From assembly GCF_020804225.1 (NCBI RefSeq), contig NZ_WJBI01000004.1, forward strand, positions 1 through 64,000: a DNA stretch of 64,000 nucleotides. The letters are read 5' to 3'. The notes below the pieces were generated by a model that did no database searches, was not told the DNA's origin, and worked only from the letters and a program-made list of their open reading frames with translations. Below are positions 26,686-35,897 of the stretch, one piece after another. Source of the DNA: Methanosarcina sp. DH2. GTDB taxonomy: Archaea > Halobacteriota > Methanosarcinia > Methanosarcinales > Methanosarcinaceae. The translations under genes and the position numbers were made by a program. Position 1 is the stretch's first letter, and each line of letters begins with the position of its first letter.

Positions 26686-27104
26686 TTTTAATCTGTGTTT
26701 TTTGCCTCATACTCAGGTGAAGGGCATCGGAATCCTAAATTATTACGAACCTGTTCATTGAGTGCCGAATTACTTATAACTGTCGCTCAGATTTCAATCA
26801 AAGGTTATATATCAGTAAAAATTTATTAATACTTATAGTCCGGATAGTTTCAAACCTCTCTGATCAGGAGATTACAAATTGGGTCATGGGATCTCTAAAG
26901 AGCAGTTTTATGAGGTTTCAGATTTATGGTAATTTTCAAGCCTTTTATATTTTTTATAGGTTTTTAACTTCCTATCCATTTATGAACCATTAGACCAAAG
27001 TACGTAAGGAATCGACAAACGTAGAAGGTTTCAATATATAATAAGAAAGTTGTAGAAGAATTTAAAGTAGCTAGTTATAACCAGAATTCAATACAGATAT
27101 TTAA

Positions 27105-27210
27105 AATTAAAAATTGAAAATCAAAAATTGAAAATCAAAAATTCAAAATCAAAAATTCAAAATCAAAAATTGAAAATCAAAAATTCAAAATCAAAAATTC
27201 AAAATCAAAA
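27105..27210. repeat. AAAATCAAAAATTGAAAATC-type tandem repeat
   Basis: About nine copies of a 10-14 bp AAATCAAAAATTC/AAATTGAAAATC unit directly upstream of the aIF1A start. Probably within the 5' UTR; the array keeps an open frame by chance, which can mislead gene callers into an N-terminal extension. Confidence 0.8.
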
Positions 27211-27226
27211 TAAACGAGGAATCAAC

Positions 27227-27571
27227 CTGGCTAACTATAGAAGCAATATGAGGAAGAGAAGGGAAGGATCAGCAAGCTCTGCACCCAGTACTCAGGAAGT
27301 TACAAGGGTACGTACTCCACGTAAGGAGAACCATGAAGTACTGGCAACGGTAGGAAGTCTTCTGGGCTCAAAGAGGGTCAATTTACAGTGCATGGACGGC
27401 GTTGTCCGAATGGGGCGAATTCCGGGGTCAAAGAATAAAAAAATGTGGATCCGTGAAGGAGATGTTGTAATCGCGACTCCGTGGGAAGTTCAGGATACTA
27501 AAGCCGATGTTATATGGAAATATACAAGGCCTCAGATAGAATGGCTCGAGCGCAAAGGTTACCTGAAATAA
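27227..27571 (+). CDS. eif1a: Translation initiation factor aIF1A, paralogue 1, CTG start
   Basis: 114 aa from CTG 27227: (L/M)[14 protein letters not shown], then the S1/OB-fold core [43 protein letters not shown] and C-terminal WERKGYLK-like tail. GAGGA (27216-27220) is 6 nt before CTG. ATG 27248 is a possible internal start but has no SD and would drop ANYRS, which paralogue 2 also keeps. aIF1A works with aIF1 in start-codon selection and subunit joining on the 30S. The unusual start suggests autoregulation. Confidence 0.88.
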   Translation: MANYRSNMRKRREGSASSAPSTQEVTRVRTPRKENHEVLATVGSLLGSKRVNLQCMDGVVRMGRIPGSKNKKMWIREGDVVIATPWEVQDTKADVIWKYTRPQIEWLERKGYLK

Positions 27572-27758
27572 TTCATGGTAAATTATAAGACTCAGTTCAC
27601 AAAAATACTTTCTTAACACTTATTTGGTTTTAACCAGTGCCACGGTTAAACCTTTTATTCCTCTTTTCAATAATAGTTCTCTTAAGAGCCATCTTAACAA
27701 ATCTCTGCTCTTTTCATCATCCCAGCTATATCTTTCCTCAGGTTGCGCTAGACCTATT

Positions 27759-27790
27759 TAACCGGTTATTCAGATCGGTTTAACCGGTTA
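27759..27790. promoter_or_regulatory. Two TAACCGGTTA palindromes 22 bp apart, candidate operator
   Basis: TAACCGGTTA occurs at 27759-27768 and 27781-27790, each followed by T-CAGAT-like sequence, so a direct repeat of a palindrome at two helical turns. About 190 bp upstream of the DUF4177 gene and 190 bp after the aIF1A gene. Typical of a cooperatively bound dimeric regulator; the target gene is uncertain. Confidence 0.45.
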
Positions 27791-27979
27791 TGCAGATTAT
27801 ACTTACCTGTAGAGTCCACTCTTTGTAGAGTTTATTCTTCGTGCACTGCATTCCTGCTTATGGATTGATTATGCCAGTTGCTTAAATATTATCCACTTCT
27901 GACTATGGTATGATTTTCTACAAGCTCGATTTAATATCATCAAGGTTTGTTGAAAAACATTAAACCCAGGAGGGATTAC

Positions 27980-28126
27980 GTGAAAAAATTTGAATATAAA
28001 TGCGTCTCTATCCTTAAAATGGGAAGGGGAACGACAGAAGATCTCAGCAGATATGGTGCTGATGGCTGGGAACTGGTTTGTGTATGGGCTTTCTGGCATT
28101 ACTTGAAAAGAGAAATTGAGACTTAA
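27980..28126 (+). CDS. DUF4177-like small protein
   Basis: 48 aa, GTG start with CAGGAGGG upstream. Sequence KKFEYKCVSILK, then LSRYGADGWELVCVWAFWHYLKRE matches the DUF4177 pattern (F-E-Y-K ... G-x-x-GWELV ... KR). Below usual gene-calling length. Family function is unknown. Lies among translation-related small genes. Confidence 0.75.
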   Translation: MKKFEYKCVSILKMGRGTTEDLSRYGADGWELVCVWAFWHYLKREIET

Positions 28127-28204
28127 TAAGTTAGATTTCGTTGTTTCCTGAAAAATAGCCTGATTACAGGCAGTTAAGTTTAAGATTTAATCATCAGATC
28201 TCAA

Positions 28205-28280
28205 GAGACAATTCATAATAGACGAATCATAATAGGCGAATCATAATAGATGAATCATAATAGATGAATCATAATAGACG
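28205..28280. repeat. 14-bp tandem repeat
   Basis: Five copies of AATCATAATAGATG and close variants, intergenic. Confidence 0.8.
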
Positions 28281-28390
28281 ACTCTGGAAAATTAGACTTA
28301 AATGCATGCGACTTCAGATGAAAATATTTTTAAGATTCTTTTTAATTTTTATGAGTAAAATTTATATAATTTGACTGTATAGTAGAAGCG

Positions 28391-28511
28391 TTAAAAATAA
28401 AGAGAAGTATAATCTGTTATTAAAAACTAATTTCTGTTTTTAATCAAAGAGTTCTATACAATCTTATTTTTAAGCAAATGACTATCCGCTGTAAGCGGAG
28501 GTGAAAAGAAA
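28391..28511 (+). promoter_or_regulatory. Conserved structured 5' leader, copy 3
   Basis: ATTAAAAAC (28419-28427) pairs with GTTTTTAAT (28436-28444), then the ATCTTATTTTTA block, then hairpin TCCGCT-GTA-AGCGGA (28485-28499) entering SD GGAGGTGA (28497-28504). TATA TTTATATAAT at 28361-28370. Confidence 0.78.
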
Positions 28512-28712
28512 ATGGCTTTTAATGACAGAAATTCCTTCCGGGGAAGAGACAGCAACCGGGGAGGTTTTGGAGCCCCTAGGGAAATGCATAACGCAACCTG
28601 TTCTGATTGCGGCGCTGAAACTCAGGTTCCTTTCAAACCTGATCCCGACAGACCGGTCTACTGCAGAGACTGCCTTCCAAACCACAGGAAGCCCAGAGAG
28701 AACCGCTATTAA
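28512..28712 (+). CDS. RG-rich / CxxC-x17-CxxC zinc-ribbon small protein 3
   Basis: 66 aa, the most divergent copy. The RGG arm is short (FRGRDSNRGGFGAP). The zinc ribbon is CSDCGAETQVPFKPDPDRP-CRDCLPNHRKP with a basic tail PRENRY. Same leader, SD and start spacing as the other copies. Confidence 0.85.
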   Translation: MAFNDRNSFRGRDSNRGGFGAPREMHNATCSDCGAETQVPFKPDPDRPVYCRDCLPNHRKPRENRY

Positions 28713-28752
28713 TCCGAAATTCACTTCGGAATTCTTACTTTTATAGAGTGTG

Positions 28753-28795
28753 TCCGTTCTGCCTGATTTAAAAGGCAGACGGAGATTCTTTTTCT
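28753..28795 (+). terminator. Terminator after small protein 3
   Basis: TCCGTTCTGCCT (28753-28764) pairs with AGGCAGACGGA (28773-28783), about 10 bp with one mismatch, then GATTCTTTTTC. Confidence 0.7.
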
Positions 28796-28969
28796 ACAAA
28801 GTTCCTTTAAGATTTTTGTTAAGTTCCAATATTTTAGGTTTACTTCCAATTTTACTCTAATTATAAGTTTGAGCCGAGTAGTTTTGCCCTTAAAATATCA
28901 AAGTTTTCATCTCTATAGATTAACTTTTCCATGGGAACGTTTATATAATTTGGATGTCTTTTTGGAGTT

Positions 28970-29088
28970 GAAAATAAAGAGAAGTATAATCTGTTATTAA
29001 AAACCAATTTTTGTTTTTAATCAAAGAGCTCTATACCATCTTATTTTTAAACTATCGAATATCCGCTATAAGCGGAGGTGAAACAAAA
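28970..29088 (+). promoter_or_regulatory. Conserved structured 5' leader, copy 4
   Basis: Nearly identical to copy 3 in the first 80 nt (ATTAAAAAC 28996-29004 with GTTTTTAAT 29013-29021). The last hairpin is TCCGCT-ATA-AGCGGA (29062-29076) entering SD GGAGGTGA (29074-29081). TATA TTTATATA at 28940-28947. Confidence 0.78.
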
Positions 29089-29307
29089 ATGGGTTTTAAT
29101 GACAGAGGAAATTCCGGAGGTTTCCGCGGTAACAGAGATGGTAACCGTGGTGGCGGCGGTGGCTTCAGAGGCGGCAACAGCGGCCCCAGAGAAATGACCA
29201 AAGTAACCTGTTCTGACTGCGGTGTTGAGACCGAAGTTCCGTTCAAGCCAACAGAAGGACGTCCGGTTTACTGCAGAGATTGCCTTCCTAACCACAGGAA
29301 GTTCTAA
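29089..29307 (+). CDS. RGG-box / CxxC-x17-CxxC zinc-ribbon small protein 4
   Basis: 72 aa from ATG 29089, set by the SD of the shared leader; a longer frame upstream is leader sequence. The arm is FRGNRDGNRGGGGGFRGG. The ribbon is CSDCGVETEVPFKPTEGRP-CRDCLPNHRKF. Followed 360 bp later by the second aIF1A gene, repeating the order zinc-ribbon gene(s) then aIF1A seen at 26-27.6 kb, so part of the region probably arose by duplication. Confidence 0.87.
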   Translation: MGFNDRGNSGGFRGNRDGNRGGGGGFRGGNSGPREMTKVTCSDCGVETEVPFKPTEGRPVYCRDCLPNHRKF

Positions 29308-29670
29308 TAATAATGACAATAATTTGCGTTGAGTGTTAATTTTTGCAACTTATATTGCGTAATACTCAATTCATTTTTCACTTTTTGTTTTGTCTCCTTG
29401 TTTTCGCTTCATTTTCTGCGAACCTGCTTGGAATCGAGTACATCTCATTCAGTTAGAGTAATATAATGGGGATCTCTTTTTCCAGTAGTTCTGAAAGGAA
29501 AAAGCAGTCGGGGATTGAATGATGAATGTCCGTGGCAGTAATCATTGAGATAATATATATAAATAGAGCTTATAAAAATAGAGCTTGAAAAACAAAAGTG
29601 AAAAAGGCTAAAATGGGATCAATAAGCCATCAAAGAATTACAGAATAAAGTCAACAAAGGAGGAATTAGT

Positions 29671-30021
29671 CTGGCTAATTATAGAAGCGTTGTTAGAAAA
29701 AGACAATCAGGATCAAACAAGCCCGTATACTCGGGTGATAACCCAGAAATAACAAGAGTCCGTACTCCCCGTAAGGATAGAAATGAAGTCCTTGCAACGG
29801 TAGCAAGTTTACTTGGTTCAAAAAGAGTTACACTGCAGTGTATGGACGGTACTGTCCGTATGGGCAGAATTCCTGGCTCCAAAAATAAGAAAATGTGGAT
29901 TCGTGAAGGCGATGTTGTAATCGCAAACCCCTGGGAAGTTCAGGATTCAAAAGCTGATGTCATCTGGAAATATACCAGACCGCAGGTAGATTGGCTTGAG
30001 AGAAAAGGGTACCTTAATTAA
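29671..30021 (+). CDS. eif1a: Translation initiation factor aIF1A, paralogue 2, CTG start
   Basis: 116 aa: (L/M)[14 protein letters not shown], then [37 protein letters not shown] and [20 protein letters not shown] ends 7 nt before CTG 29671. An in-frame TAA lies at 29623. Between it and the OB-fold there is no ATG, GTG or TTG, so a near-cognate start is forced by the sequence. Shares the ANYRS start with paralogue 1. Missed by ATG/GTG/TTG gene callers. Confidence 0.9.
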   Translation: MANYRSVVRKRQSGSNKPVYSGDNPEITRVRTPRKDRNEVLATVASLLGSKRVTLQCMDGTVRMGRIPGSKNKKMWIREGDVVIANPWEVQDSKADVIWKYTRPQVDWLERKGYLN

Positions 30022-30058
30022 GGGTCACCTCAAAAAAACCTTTTACTTTAATATTTCA

Positions 30059-30163
30059 CTTAACTTTACATATCTCACTTAACTTTACATATCTCACTTA
30101 ACTTTACATATCTCACTTAACTTTACATATCTCACTTAACTTTACATATCTCACTTAACTTTA
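30059..30163. repeat. 19-bp tandem repeat
   Basis: Five and a half identical copies of CTTAACTTTACATATCTCA, 37 bp after the aIF1A stop. Confidence 0.9.
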
Positions 30164-31258
30164 ACCAACTTAATTTAACCTTTAATCTTTAAGAATCTTT
30201 ACATTATTTATATAGAGTATTTTATGTAAAACTCGTAAATAATAGATTATCAATTTGGGAAAACTTCTCTCTAGTAGCTTTTTTTTTATCAGTTGTTCCT
30301 TTACATTATTATTTACGTTTTCCGGCAAGTATCTGTACCCTACGTTCAGCATTTTAGGCGCATAAAGGTCCCCTTATGTTGAATTATGCGCTTAAAATAT
30401 AAGCACATAATTTTTTGGACTGAATTTCAAAATCGGCATCAATTGAGATTATATATTTGTAATAATGCTTTTAATATGCGCTTAAAATATGGGAACTAAG
30501 GCTGTATAGCCTGTAATATTTTGTGTAGCCTTAGAGTCTGTCTGGAATTTATTCTGGAATTTGTTCTGGAATCTACTCTGGAATCTACTCTGGATACTCC
30601 TAAATCAAGTCTTTTTTAATAACCTTTCATTTTTTAGCTTCTCAGCCTCTTTTTTGCTCAACATCCATTTTTATTATTGCAATTTCCTTAACATATAATT
30701 TTTATCCACGGCTTCATTTGCTATTTTCGCAGAGTTAAGATACTCTATTTTTGGAGGAAGGAAAGTTGCCAGGACAGGGTTAAGTTCGAGATAGGCTCAG
30801 CACCTGCCTTCATGAACTTCGATTCCTTCTGCACAACGCTTCAGAAAGATCGGCAGATAATTAGCGGGCAAGCCAACGGACTCAAAGATATTGGAGGTTA
30901 TACAGGAGTCACAAGATTGAGGTCCGATTGCCCTGCCCGGGCAGCAAGCGTGACTGTAGTATCATTTTCAACAATCTGGAAACTATCATATCCAGACACT
31001 CAGCAACTACAGAGTTATATTTCCCTGGCAGCATGGACGCCCCAGGGGCTGTACAGGTGGGAAGCTCAATTTTCGGAAATTCCGGCAGTAGGGCCCGCCT
31101 TGAGGAGACTGAGATGTTTGCCATCCGTATAAGTTCAATTGCAACTTTCTTAAGAATGTCCGAAAAAGCCGAAAGTCGAGACCTGCTCTTCAGGAAATCC
31201 CTTTCAATTCGGGTTTTCAGAATAATAGATTCGCCTCAGAAATACAGGAATTTTATTA
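30164..31258. other. Long intergenic region with a possible gene relic
   Basis: 30164-30730 is AT-rich with short TCTGGAATCTACT repeats near 30540. 30760-31240 is more GC-rich and has protein-like stretches in several frames (for example KFEIGSAPAFMNFDSF and IISRHSATTELYFPGSM on plus), separated by frame changes. This looks like a decayed gene that I cannot identify; no intact CDS is claimed. Confidence 0.3.
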
Positions 31259-32893
31259 TCAGAATTTACATACAAGATTTCCGAGCTCGACCGAGAAAGT
31301 TTCATAGTTTACAGAGTAATCGATAGGGCACTCAATAACCACTACTTTATTCAGGGAGAAGGCTTTTTCGAGAACTTCTGTAAGGTCATCGGTTTCTTTA
31401 ACCTTCAAACCTGCTGCCCCGAAACTTTCGGCAAAGAGGACAAAGTCAGGGTTTCCGTAGTCCAGGGCAAAATCTTCAAAGTGCATCTTCTTCTGCTTCC
31501 ATTTGATGAAGCCAAAGGCATTGTCGTTCAGGATAAGGACAACGAGAGGAATCCTGTAGCGGACTGCCGTCTCAAGCTCCTGGCAGTTCATCATAAAACC
31601 GCCGTCCCCACAAATGGCAAGTACGCGGCGTTCCGGGTGAAGAAGTTTTGCGGTGAGCCCTGCAGAGAATCCTGCACCCATCGTAGCAAGGGCATTATCC
31701 AGTAGCACGGTATTGGGGGCGTAGGTCTTATAGAGCCGGGAGAACCATAGCTTGTATATTCCGTTATCAAGAGCGATGATGTCTTGACGTCCAAGCACTC
31801 TTCTCACACTCTGTACAACTGCCTGCGGGAGGGGAGGATAGCTTTTCCTGGCAGGAGAATTGATTTTTTCTTCAATGAAGGTTCTTGTGTTTTCGAATAC
31901 AGCAAACTTCCTCTTTCCCGGAAGTCTTGAAGCAAGCTGCCGGATAGAGGAGGAAATATCTCCTATCACTTCTACTGTCGGGTTAAAGTACCTGTCAGGT
32001 ACTGACTCCACAAAATCGATATTTATTATCTTTTTATCCAGCAGCCCGTTCCAGAGGTAAGGGGGGTATTCCACTATATCGTAGCCCACAGTAATTATCA
32101 GGTCTGATCCGTCAATTCCGCAGTTTACATAATCCCTTGCATGAATTCCGGTAGCAAAAAGGCTGTAAGGGCAGTCATCAGGGACAACACCTTTTCCCAT
32201 CTGTGTATGGACAAGGTAGATGCCTGTCCTGTTTGCAAAATTCCCGAGCTCTTCAGCGACCGCCTTCCGGTTAGCCCCGGAAGAGACTATGATAAGGGGA
32301 TTTTTAGCTTCGTAAATCATGCTTGCTGCCATTTCTACAGCTTCAGGGTCAGGACAGGGAATTTTGATCTTGCTCCTCTTTTGTATAACTGCATCTGTCT
32401 CTTCTCCGGCTACATCTTCAGGTAGCTCAATGTGTACAGCTCCAGGTCTTTCGGCTTCAGCATGTTTGAAGGCGTTTCGGAGCACTGTAGGGATCATCCC
32501 GGGATCGGTAATGGATACGGCTTTTTTGCAGAGCGGTTCCATCATCCTGACAACGTCTACAAGCTGGAAACGGCCCTGCCAGTTGTCAATCAGGGCCTTT
32601 TGTCCCGATATGGAGATTAAAGGAGCCCCTATAAGCTGTGCCTGGGCAACCCCTGTGACAAGATTAGTAGCACCTGGCCCAAGAGTTGAAAAACAAACTC
32701 CTGGTTTTCCTGTCAGCCTTCCATAAGCTGCAGCCATAAATGCCGCAGCTTGTTCATGTCTTGTTATGATCAGTTTAATCTCTGAGTTTCGCAAAGATTC
32801 GAGAAGGTCAAGGTTTTCTTCTCCAGGGAGGCCGAAAATATATTCCACACCTTCCTCTTTAAGCTGGGCGACAAAAAGGTCCGAAGCTTTCAT
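31259..32893 (-). CDS. Thiamine diphosphate-dependent enzyme, acetolactate synthase (catabolic AlsS-like) family
   Basis: 544 aa with the three domains of the POX/ALS family: PYR domain with catalytic E47 (TRHEQAAAFMAAAYGR), central FAD/DHS-like domain, and PP domain with the ThDP motif GDGGFMMNCQELETA ... NDNAFG. No separate regulatory subunit is nearby, which favours a catabolic acetolactate synthase or related 2-oxoacid enzyme over the biosynthetic IlvBN. The aldehyde dehydrogenase gene lies 185 bp upstream on the same strand, so they may act on successive intermediates. Confidence 0.85.
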   Translation of the reverse strand: MKASDLFVAQLKEEGVEYIFGLPGEENLDLLESLRNSEIKLIITRHEQAAAFMAAAYGRLTGKPGVCFSTLGPGATNLVTGVAQAQLIGAPLISISGQKALIDNWQGRFQLVDVVRMMEPLCKKAVSITDPGMIPTVLRNAFKHAEAERPGAVHIELPEDVAGEETDAVIQKRSKIKIPCPDPEAVEMAASMIYEAKNPLIIVSSGANRKAVAEELGNFANRTGIYLVHTQMGKGVVPDDCPYSLFATGIHARDYVNCGIDGSDLIITVGYDIVEYPPYLWNGLLDKKIINIDFVESVPDRYFNPTVEVIGDISSSIRQLASRLPGKRKFAVFENTRTFIEEKINSPARKSYPPLPQAVVQSVRRVLGRQDIIALDNGIYKLWFSRLYKTYAPNTVLLDNALATMGAGFSAGLTAKLLHPERRVLAICGDGGFMMNCQELETAVRYRIPLVVLILNDNAFGFIKWKQKKMHFEDFALDYGNPDFVLFAESFGAAGLKVKETDDLTEVLEKAFSLNKVVVIECPIDYSVNYETFSVELGNLVCKF

Positions 32894-33078
32894 AAAGGAC
32901 TCCAGGTATTACCATATCCTAAGTATTACTCGATCTTTAGTTTCAACTTTTATTCTTTTTAATGCTTTTTCTTTAAAGAGATTTTTCTCTAAAGGGATTT
33001 TTTATTAGCTTTCAATGATGTTTCTTAACCTGGATTTTGTCAGGCTCTCAACTACCTGTTTTTCCCGGCTATTTGTTT

Positions 33079-34443
33079 TTATTTGTTGACCACGACAGTC
33101 TTTATGTTTACAAATTCCTTAAGCCCGTAATGAGAAAGCTCCCTTCCGATTCCCGATTTTTTTACCCCTCCAAAAGGCAGTCTTGGATCGGACTTGACCC
33201 TCCCATTGATAGCTACAAAACCTGACCTGATTCTTTTTGCCAGCCGCTCGGCTCTCTCCAGGTCTGCAGACCAGACTTCGGCTCCAAGCCCGAAATCCGT
33301 GGAGTTTGCAATTTCCACTGCTTCATCTTCATCCTTTACCATAATTACCGGCGCAATAGGCCCGAAGACTTCTACGTTGAAGGCCTTCATGTCAGTACTG
33401 GCTGCAGGGATAAGGGTCGGCCTGAAGAAAAAGCCTTTCTCATGCGCTTCCCCGTAAACGTGAGGTTCTGCTCCCTTCTTTTTTGCATCCTTCAAAATTT
33501 TCTCAAGGCTGTCAACAAATTCTTTTTTTGCAACTGGTCCGATGTCAGTTTCCTCGTCCATAGGATCTCCGATTTTCAACTCCTGCATATGGAGTTCGAA
33601 TGCCTCGATAAAATCCACAACAACGTCTTCGATCACAATGAACCTCTTGGCAGCAATACAGCTCTGTCCGGCATTCAGGAAACGGGATCTTACCGCGACC
33701 TGTGCAGCCCGATCTATGTCCGCATCTTCAAGCACGATGAAAGGGTCAGAACCCCCAAGTTCCAGCACTAAAGGCTTAATCATCCTTCCGGCAAGCTCTC
33801 CGATCTCAGACCCGGCTTCCACGCTTCCGGTGAGCGAAACCCCGTCCACTAGGTCCTCATCAATAATTTCCATGGCAGTTTTAGAGTCTATCAGCAGGGT
33901 CTTAAACACGTCTTCAGGCAACCCGGCTTCAGTAAAGACCTTTTCGATCTCAAGAGCTGACCCGGGTACATTGGATGCATGTTTTAGCAGGCATACGTTT
34001 CCTGCAGTCAGTGTGGGCACTGCAAACCTGAAAGCCTGCCAGAAAGGGAAATTCCAGGGCATGATCCCGAGAATAATTCCCAGAGGCTCAAAGGTGACAT
34101 AACTCTTTTCAGCTTCTGTTTCCACAACTTCGTCTTTCAGAAACTCTGCCGCACTTCCTGCATAATGGTCACAAAGCCATGCGCATTTTTCAATCTCTGC
34201 AAGTGACTGCCTGATCGGCTTTCCCATTTCTTTTGTAATAATCTCGGCATAAATTTGCTTGTTCCGCCTGAGTACCTCAGCTGTCCTCGCAATATATCTC
34301 GTTCTTTCCTCAACCGAAAGAGAGCTCCACCCTGAAAAAGCAGCCCTGGATTTTTCAATCTGGTCCTCGCAGTTTCCGAAAGATAACGCATCGTAAGTCC
34401 AGTTTACTTCTTCAGTATAAGGATTAATGGATTTGATTTTCAT
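33079..34443 (-). CDS. NAD(P)-dependent aldehyde dehydrogenase (succinate-semialdehyde/lactaldehyde type)
   Basis: 454 aa. IMPWNFPFWQ, GSVEAGSEIG, catalytic Glu in LELGGSDPFIV, catalytic Cys in NAGQSCIAAKRF, and FGPIAPVI near the C-terminus all match class 3 ALDHs of the GabD group. Length equals short archaeal lactaldehyde/semialdehyde dehydrogenases. SD GGGGGGAGG before ATG. First gene of a likely two-gene unit with the ThDP enzyme. Confidence 0.9.
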   Translation of the reverse strand: MKIKSINPYTEEVNWTYDALSFGNCEDQIEKSRAAFSGWSSLSVEERTRYIARTAEVLRRNKQIYAEIITKEMGKPIRQSLAEIEKCAWLCDHYAGSAAEFLKDEVVETEAEKSYVTFEPLGIILGIMPWNFPFWQAFRFAVPTLTAGNVCLLKHASNVPGSALEIEKVFTEAGLPEDVFKTLLIDSKTAMEIIDEDLVDGVSLTGSVEAGSEIGELAGRMIKPLVLELGGSDPFIVLEDADIDRAAQVAVRSRFLNAGQSCIAAKRFIVIEDVVVDFIEAFELHMQELKIGDPMDEETDIGPVAKKEFVDSLEKILKDAKKKGAEPHVYGEAHEKGFFFRPTLIPAASTDMKAFNVEVFGPIAPVIMVKDEDEAVEIANSTDFGLGAEVWSADLERAERLAKRIRSGFVAINGRVKSDPRLPFGGVKKSGIGRELSHYGLKEFVNIKTVVVNK

Positions 34444-34617
34444 AACCTCCCCCCGAAAAAGAGTCCTTTAGTAATATTAGAATTCCAGGTATTATAATTT
34501 AAGGACAGGTAAAACCCTAAAAAGGAAAAAAATGCTTTGAATTGCCTTCAGTTACCTGTTCCCTGGATGAATTCAGATTTCATCCGATAGATTGAAAGTT
34601 AACTAGATAACTGAGAT

Positions 34618-34772
34618 GTGTTCAGAAACTGGTAGTAATAGTTATAATACCAGAATATTAATTATAAAGCACTCAATTGATAAAAAATGAACTAAATAAA
34701 GGAACTGTGTTCAGAAACTGGTAGTAATAATTATAAAACCAGAATATTAATTATAAAGCACTCAATTTTACA
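34618..34772 (+). promoter_or_regulatory. Tandemly duplicated promoter segment upstream of lipoprotein 1
   Basis: A segment of about 60 bp (TTCAGAAACTGGTAGTAAT...ATTATAAAGCACTCAATT) occurs twice, at about 34620-34676 and 34710-34768. The AATTATAAAGC core, a likely TATA box, is also found before the second lipoprotein gene (near 35862-35872). The two genes may therefore share control. Confidence 0.55.
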
Positions 34773-34784
34773 TGGGGGGAAAAT

Positions 34785-35228
34785 ATGAGAAAAGCATTGC
34801 TTATTTTAATAGTTCTGTTCGGCGTGTTCCTAGCAATAGGATGCGCTGAGGATGGTGCTGAAGAACCAGCTGAAGAAGGAGAACCAGTTGAGGAAGTAAC
34901 TGAAGTTGAAGTAGTAACCGGAGTTGAAGCCGTAACTCCAGTTCAGGAAGTAGTAGAAGTAACTGAAGTGATAGAGGAAACTCCAGTTGAAGCCGTAACT
35001 CCAGTTCAGGAAGTAGTAGAAGTAACTGAAGTGATAGAGGAAACTCCAGTTGAAGCCGTAACTCCGGCTGAAGCATTTACTCCAGCTGAGGATGAGACTC
35101 CAATGGAAGACGAGACACCATTTGAGGACGAGACTCCAATGGAAGACGAGACTCCAATGGAAGACGAGACTCCGGCAGGTAACGTTACAGAAAGAGAAGG
35201 AGTAATCAGAGTAACTCCTACCCAGTGA
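34785..35228 (+). CDS. Acidic repeat lipoprotein
   Basis: 147 aa. Lipobox LAIGC with Cys20 gives a membrane-anchored surface protein. After the signal it is Glu/Val/Thr/Pro-rich with 21-residue repeats (core TPVQEVVEVTEVIEE, two exact copies) and then 5-7 residue DETPMEDE repeats. No folded domain is visible. The N-terminus is homologous to the next two lipoproteins, so it looks like a version where the cupredoxin domain was replaced by, or lost to, repeats. GGGGGGAAA precedes the ATG. Confidence 0.8.
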   Translation: MRKALLILIVLFGVFLAIGCAEDGAEEPAEEGEPVEEVTEVEVVTGVEAVTPVQEVVEVTEVIEETPVEAVTPVQEVVEVTEVIEETPVEAVTPAEAFTPAEDETPMEDETPFEDETPMEDETPMEDETPAGNVTEREGVIRVTPTQ

Positions 35229-35860
35229 TGAATTATTTAAGTAATAGTTCAGGACTCTGCCTGATTTATAATCCTCTACGCTGTACTTCGGTATTACTAT
35301 GTGAACTTCAAATCCATAACTACAGTTATGATCCTGAATCTGACAGTCAGGAAAGAGAATACGAGTTCACATTACTGGAAAAGGAACTTCATTGCCCAGA
35401 CTCGGTTCACCCGACATGGTAATAGGAATTCAATAGTGAGGGAGTAAGATCGATACGAAAATGAATGGTAATCTCGATACCTGAAATACCGGAATTGCTC
35501 GGAAATCTCATTTCAACGAGAATGCCTTTAAAAACGGTCTTATTTTTTTTAGATCCACTTTTATCCTGTTTATCCTGTCCTGTTTATCCTGTCCCTTTAT
35601 CCTTTCCTGTTTATTCTATCCTGTTAGCCTTGTCCTATTTATTTTGTCCTGTTAACCCTGTCCTTTTATATTTTTCCAATAACTCTACTTTGAAAATTTA
35701 TTTGCCGTTGTTTAGAACAGTAAAAACTGAGTAACTAACTGAGTATGCAAATACCTTAAGTCGACGCTATATTTCAAGTTTTAAAATACCTGCTTAGGTT
35801 CTAAACTGTAGGAGGAACCATATTCAGAATTAGATAGGAACTATTATAAAATCAAAATGT
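35229..35860. other. Intergenic region with CCTGTTTATCCTGT repeats
   Basis: 35565-35665 consists of imperfect CCTGTTTATCCTGTCC units on plus. No gene supported. Confidence 0.6.
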
Positions 35861-35897
35861 TAATTATAAAGCATCTGATTTTGCATGGGGGGAAATT

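Noticed and set aside
27128-27226. N-terminal extension of aIF1A from an upstream ATG
   Set aside because: The extension is a translated AT-rich repeat ([12 protein letters not shown]) absent from the family; the SD lies after it.
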